Under the pieces are notes generated by a model. That model was not told the origin of the DNA, did no database searches, and was given only the letters and a program-made list of their open reading frames with translations. Position numbers and translations under genes: made by a program. From positions 33,866,164 to 33,930,163 of the forward strand of contig CM026394.1 in assembly GCA_014843695.1 (NCBI GenBank): a stretch of 64,000 nt of DNA, in the 5' to 3' direction. The stretch's first letter is position 1. Each line of letters starts with the position of its first letter. This DNA comes from Archivesica marissinica. Lineage: Eukaryota > Mollusca > Bivalvia > Venerida > Vesicomyidae. This document shows positions 59,066 through 64,000 of this stretch, one piece after another.

Positions 59066-60045
59066 TCTGGTCAGTAGCATATTTTAAGTGAAGAGGATAG
59101 CTCTCTGGGAGATTCAAACCACCAGGTTGATATTTGACTCAAGAACAAATGCTTGATTTCACATGACCTTGATTTGACAGTGAAAGGTCAACCTCTAGGT
59201 CATGCGGTATTTGAAAGGTTATACGGTTTCATACAGGTGTTCTATTGGAACTATACGTCCATCATGCTTCGTTTTCGAGATACAAACATCTATAGTTACA
59301 TCTACGAATATGAGATGTGGGACAGTATAGAGTGACTCCTGTACTGACCATATATATTTTGGTGCTTGTAGCCTAATCTATGGCCAGGCTGAGCATTCAA
59401 ATCGTACTATTAACGCACACAACTTAATCACCTTAGTTTATAATATATGAGTGTTGACTAAGCATCTTAGTATGCGCACCCACATGGTTCACTGGAGGCG
59501 AGGGTAAATAAGCTCAATCATCATCATCAAAGTAGTATTATCGTAATTGTGTATTTGTGATATAATTTAATCGGGGGGGGGGGGAAAGATCTCACAACAA
59601 GAATTATGCAAACTATATAATGTGCAAGGCGATGTGCCATAGAATCGAAACTGTAAATTGTCTACATCCTATTGAACATTTGACAGGCAGTTCTGAGATA
59701 ATGTCTTCCACATTTTCCTGGAAGTTGCTGATAAATATTCTAAAGAATAGCAAGTTATTCCATCATTCAAACTTGGGAAGCTGTCATTACAGCCATGTTT
59801 GAGGGAATAGCACTCATTTCAATGCATTAACTGAACTCCATATATTATTGGTGCAGTGGGAGAGAGAGAGATAAAAATCTTCCCTAAGGCCATAATTAAC
59901 AGAATGTTTGTGTCCTGTTTCATGACCCTGATTTATGAAGTAAATTTTTTTTTCATCCAAAAATTTAAGGCATTTCCAAAGAATGATTGTATTGGTGTGA
60001 TATAAGAAACAACACCAGACACATCAATTTCAGCACAAACAAATC
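59066..60045. other. Unclassified sequence, no supported gene
   Basis: 59150-59290 carries gaccttg / aggtca motifs and a possible dispersed repeat. A 60-codon frame (59620-59802) lacks any domain. A G12 run lies near 59575. Confidence 0.4.
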
Positions 60046-60275
60046 TTTATCGCTTTCAACACGACAGACCTCTAAATAGGCTTATAAAAAGTAATTCTAG
60101 TATGTCACGCCACGCTCATCAGGATCTGCACCTTTTGCCAGTAATATTACTATTTTTAGACAAAATTACGCATTTTGATAAATGAACGGTCCAAACCAAA
60201 TGTTTTTTTTTTAATTTTAAAAATAAAAATATCATTGACCAGTCCATGTCAGTTACTTAGTGCTGAATGGATTAA
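60046..60275 (+). mobile_element. piggyBac-like MITE pB-A, degraded
   Basis: ctttcaacacgacagacctc to agtgctgaatgga-TTAA; left TTAA lost. Confidence 0.8.
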
Positions 60276-60346
60276 TAAGACTAGAATGATTACTCGATTT
60301 CATATGACTAGATTTTAATATTGATATGTGTACGTAAAAATAAATT

Positions 60347-60578
60347 CGTGATAGCGCAGTGGATGCGCGTTCGCTTCATGTGCGAAAGGTCCAGAGTTCG
60401 AGCCCCACTGGAGCCGTTACGATTGTGCCCTTAGGCAAGGCATTTAAGTTCCACGTTGCCTCTTCTCTCTCCCTCGTGGCGATGGATTCCATCAGGAATG
60501 AGGTCTCGAGAGTGATTTATATAAGTTGAAATAACTTGTTTCGCAATCGAGCTAAAATAAATTTGTATAAACTAAAAA
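60347..60578 (+). mobile_element. SINE S4
   Basis: Head gatagcgcagtggatgcgcg with anticodon-arm ttcgc-ttcatgt-gcgaa (cat, Met-like) and B box gagttcgagcccc; tail cttgtttcgcaatcgagcta. Confidence 0.9.
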
Positions 60579-60640
60579 TAAATAAAGTAAAAATATAATA
60601 TAATTATATAAAAATTGTAGAAAAAGGTCAATAAAAATAT

Positions 60641-61037
60641 TACCGTCCATACCCGCCTATAAGACGCCCCCTTTTGATAAGACACCCCCTTTTGAAGACG
60701 CCACCCCTCTACTTTGGTTCTGAAAGTATGTGGGTTTTGGCATGCACTCGCATAATTATAAGATGGGTTGATAAACTGGATACCAAACACACAAGTATAA
60801 ATTGCACGCTTAACCAGTGCATTTTGAAGAAATGTTCAGTGTCAATGTCCTTGTTTTCTTTTCTAAAACGTAATTATGGATACCATTTAACACATTTTAA
60901 AAAACAAAAGTTAAAAATTGTTAAATTTTTAAAAATGTTTTATTATTATTTTTACCAGTCAATTATAAGGCGGGAAGCCACTTTGAGGCCATAATCTAGC
61001 GGTAAAAACCTCGTCTTATAGGCGAGTATGTATGGTA
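60641..61037 (+). mobile_element. 397-bp TIR element (ACCGTCCATAC...TATAAGACG)
   Basis: taccgtccatacccgcctat plus aagacg at one end and cgtcttataggcgagtatgt plus atggta at the other: a 26-bp TIR with few mismatches. TA at both ends may be the target duplication. The superfamily is not assigned. Confidence 0.82.
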
Positions 61038-61172
61038 AGTAGCGTCAATATAAAAATATAACACATAAAATAAAATTGTAGAAATAGGTCAATAAAAAGA
61101 TTTGACTTGGGAGTGAGTCTGTTGTGAAATGGGTAACAAACACCTCTTTTATTATGGCCTAATTTGTGTTTA

Positions 61173-61414
61173 TTAACCCTTTCAACATCACAGACCTCTA
61201 AATAGGCTTACAAAAAGTGTAGATCCAGATGAGCCGGCTCGTGACGAGCCGTCTCATCAGGATCTGCACTTTTTGCCAGTAATATTACTATTTTTAGACA
61301 AAAATTACCCATTTTGATAAATGAACTGGTCCAAATGTAATTTTCTTATTCATTTATTGATCTAAAAATATCATGGACCAGTCCATGTGAGTTACTTGGT
61401 GTTGAATGGGTTAA
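61173..61414 (+). mobile_element. piggyBac-like MITE pB-A, well preserved
   Basis: TTAA-ccctttcaacatcacagacc to gtgttgaatggg-TTAA, with an intact central palindrome gccggctcgtgacgagccg. Confidence 0.92.
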
Positions 61415-61539
61415 GTAGTCTTCTGTCAGGCAGATCTCAGCAGAAGTGTAATAATGTACTATACACTCACTAAGGTTTCTAGTGTATTTGATCCAGTTTG
61501 AAATGTGGACAGTTCCAAGATGAAATACTGTCAGAATAA

Positions 61540-62265
61540 CTTTCCAAGAAAAAGGCACTTTTACAATAACTTTCCCAGAAAAGGTCACTGTCTGTATGAC
61601 TACCAAGATAAAATACTTTCAAAATACCTTTCCCAGAAAAGGCCACTGTCTATATGACTCCGAGAAATGGTTCTGTTTACAATAACTGTCCATGACAAAA
61701 GAACTTTACAATAACTTTCCAAGAAAAGGGTACTGTTTACAATAACTTTCCAAGAAAAGGGTACTGTTTACAATAACTTTCCAAGAAAAGGGTACTGTTT
61801 ACAATAACTTTCCAAGAAAAGGGTACTGTTTACAATAACTTTCCAAGAAAAGGGTACTGTTTACAATAACTTTCCAAGAAAAGGGTACTGTTTACAATAA
61901 CTTTCCAAGAAAAGGGTACTGTTTACAATAACTTTCCAAGAAAAGGGTACTGTTTACAATAACTTTCCATGAAAAAAGAACTTTACAATAACTTTCCAAG
62001 AAAAGGGTACTGTTTACAATAACTTTCCATGAAAAAAGAACTTTACAATAACTTTCCAAGAAAAGGGTACTGTTTACAATAACTTTCCAAGAAAAGGGTA
62101 CTGTTTACAATAACTTTCTAAGAAAAGGGTACATTACAATAACTTTCCAAGAAAAGGGTACTGCTTAAGAATAACATTCCAAGAGAAAGGCACTTTACAA
62201 GAACTTTCCCAGAAAAAGTTACTGTTTACATTAACTCTACAGAACATGTGACTGTTTACAATATC
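61540..62265. repeat. 31-bp tandem array, about 15 good copies
   Basis: Unit acaataactttccaagaaaa plus gggtactgttt in 61690-62165; diverged units continue on both sides. Confidence 0.93.
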
Positions 62266-62304
62266 TTCTCTGCAATAGGCTCATAATATTGATAAGCATA
62301 TGAC

Positions 62305-62536
62305 AAAGTTTAAACTTTAAACGATTGCGAAGCAAGTTCTAACAACTTATATTAATCACTCTCGTTGGCGCGGATGAAAGTCATTCTTGTGGGGAGGAAA
62401 CCGGAGTACCCAGAGAAAACCCATCTGTTCGATCTGGCGATCCATACCATCTCACATACTTCCCAGTTCGAGGATCGAACCCAGGTTGCAGTGGTAAGAA
62501 GCGAGCGCGCTAACCACTGCGCTAATCGGACAGCCA
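62305..62536 (-). mobile_element. SINE S5
   Basis: Reverse copy from cgattgcgaagcaagttcta to gcgctaatcggacagcc; B box ggatcgaaccc visible. Confidence 0.88.
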
Positions 62537-62823
62537 AAATCCAGTGCCATCAGCCTGTATGTAAGTTAGTTACAGCTAGCTTGTATATCTCTCAATTATG
62601 AATGACATGTCCCACCTCATTTTGTTTATGTATGATCTCCCCCTGGTTAATTGGGGCAACACCTATTATTATTGGTATTATTGGTTTTTTCCCCCACGAG
62701 AATCTAGTTTTTGTTTTATTCGCGTGCACAAGATCACCAAAATTGCAACAGCGAAAATTGATTCATAATATTTTCTTTAATATTTTTCAAAATTGAAAAG
62801 GTCGATAGTACATAGTTTACAGC

Positions 62824-63088
62824 CTCCACCTCCGTGGTCGAGTGGTTACGGTCGCTGACTTGTATACCACTGTAACCTATCATCACTGATGGTCACGGGT
62901 TCGAGCCCCGCTCAGGTCGTGTCTCATTTATATGAAAAGGTTGGCAGTTTCTTACGGAGGTTGGTGCACCCAAGTACTGGTTAACCGCTGCCTGCCCAGG
63001 AAAGGTGTTGTTAGGTAAACTGCCCACCGGCGATATAGCCCAAAATGATGGTGCTGATGCAGGCGTAAAACCCGAAATATAACATAAC
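62824..63088 (+). mobile_element. SINE S1
   Basis: Full forward copy; target duplication acatagtttacag on both sides. Confidence 0.93.
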
Positions 63089-63318
63089 ATAGTTTACAGA
63101 CAGTATTGCTTTAGTGATTGCGTAGTTTTCATTGATTGCCATGCTTTTCACGTTTAGGGCATTAATTACGACGGGTAAGCTTTGTTTAGTACCGGTACTA
63201 GTTCACAGTTGTGTCAGTTTGTTGATCAGATATTATCGCCAAAATGCAGGTGATGATACGTCAATGTTATAGTGTCATAGACTGTGTTTGAGTAAATTTC
63301 CGTCCCCTATAACTAATT

Positions 63319-63554
63319 CAGGATTCCCTCAGTCTCAATTTTTATCTGCGCCACTACTGTCGCTGTTTGAAGAAAACAGGAGCCAATTTGAAAAGCTTGG
63401 AGCTAACGAAGAGCCATATAGTTCATAGATAAAAATATTTCACAAAACATGTCGTTCCAAACAAAATGTTGCGCCAAATATTTTCGCCAATTCACAAAAT
63501 TTAGCGCCAGTGTTTGTTTTTTGCCACAATTGGCGACTGACAGCTGGTACCCTG
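63319..63554 (-). mobile_element. CAGGG element h5-A beside its own TIR array
   Basis: Reverse copy from caggattccctcagtctcaa to cagctggtaccctg. Its outer end is the start of the 50-bp array. Confidence 0.85.
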
Positions 63555-64000
63555 TCTGCGAGTGATATTCTCTATGCCATTGGCGACCGACAGCGGGAAC
63601 CATGTCTGCGAGTGATATTCTCTATGCCATTGGCGACCGACAGCGGGAACCATGTCTGCGAGTGATATTCTCTATGCCATTGGCGACCGACAGCGGGAAC
63701 CATGTCTGCGAGTGATATCCTCTATGCCATTGTCGACCGACAGCAGGTACCCTGTCTGCGAGTGATATTCTCTATGCCATTGGCGACCGACAGCGGGAAC
63801 CATGTCTGCGAGTGATATTCTCTATGCCATTGGCGACCGACAGCGGGAACCATGTCTGCGAGTGATATCCTCTATGCCATTGGCGACCGACAGCAGGTAC
63901 CCTGTCTGCGAGTGATATTCTCTATGCCATTGGCGACCGACAGCGGGAACCATGTCTGCGAGTGATATTCTCTATGCCATTGGCGACCGACAGCGGGAAC
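63551..64000. repeat. 50-bp array of an h5-A terminus, 9 copies to the window edge
   Basis: Unit catgtctgcgagtgatattc, tctatgccattggcgaccga, cagcgggaac: about half is the h5-A terminal repeat and half the neighbouring flank. Period exactly 50 bp; it continues outside the window. Confidence 0.96.

Overview
The window looks like animal nuclear DNA, most likely from a bivalve mollusc. Genes are split by spliceosomal introns. The AT-rich sequence is packed with tRNA-derived SINEs, short terminal-inverted-repeat (TIR) transposons and more than twenty minisatellite arrays. One SINE family resembles the MEG-type SINEs known from molluscs. The species assignment is inference; no rRNA, mitochondrial or bacterial signal was seen. 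Most long open frames here lie inside tandem arrays whose unit length is a multiple of three, and are not genes.

One real gene was found. Ten exons were assembled by eye on the minus strand, from the start codon at 40646-40648 down to at least 15944. All nine junctions have GT/AG boundaries and agreeing codon phases. About 674 residues are visible. The protein is basic and rich in Ser, Pro and Thr, with a KEN box at residues 4-6, a D-box-like RRALGEL, repeated GRVSL-type and TPxRxL-type motifs, and an ALQSILDDTGI block that recalls vertebrate tastin (TROAP), a mitotic spindle protein. The family call is tentative. The 3' end was not found. A decayed second copy of exon 4 lies next to exon 4.

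Layout. 1-2568: a 37-bp satellite attached to a mobile-element end. 2570-15900: SINEs, TTAA-type elements and eight arrays, plus a pogo/Tigger-like transposase remnant at 13791-14003. 15944-40648: the gene, with introns filled by nested transposons and arrays of 52, 33, 45, 19 and 31 bp. 40650-64000: repeat-dominated DNA with arrays of 45, 22, 18, 29, about 71, 49, 31 and 50 bp, more SINEs and TIR elements, and no supported gene.

The most striking pattern is mechanistic. At least five arrays consist of a piece of a neighbouring transposable element: a SINE tRNA head, the TIR of a TTAA element, the TIR of a CAGGG element, the interior of a second CAGGG element, and the interior of a palindromic element. 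Several transposons have in turn inserted into satellites, which preserves empty sites and proves their target duplications: TTAA for the CCC-ended elements and 5 bp for the CAGGG-ended elements.
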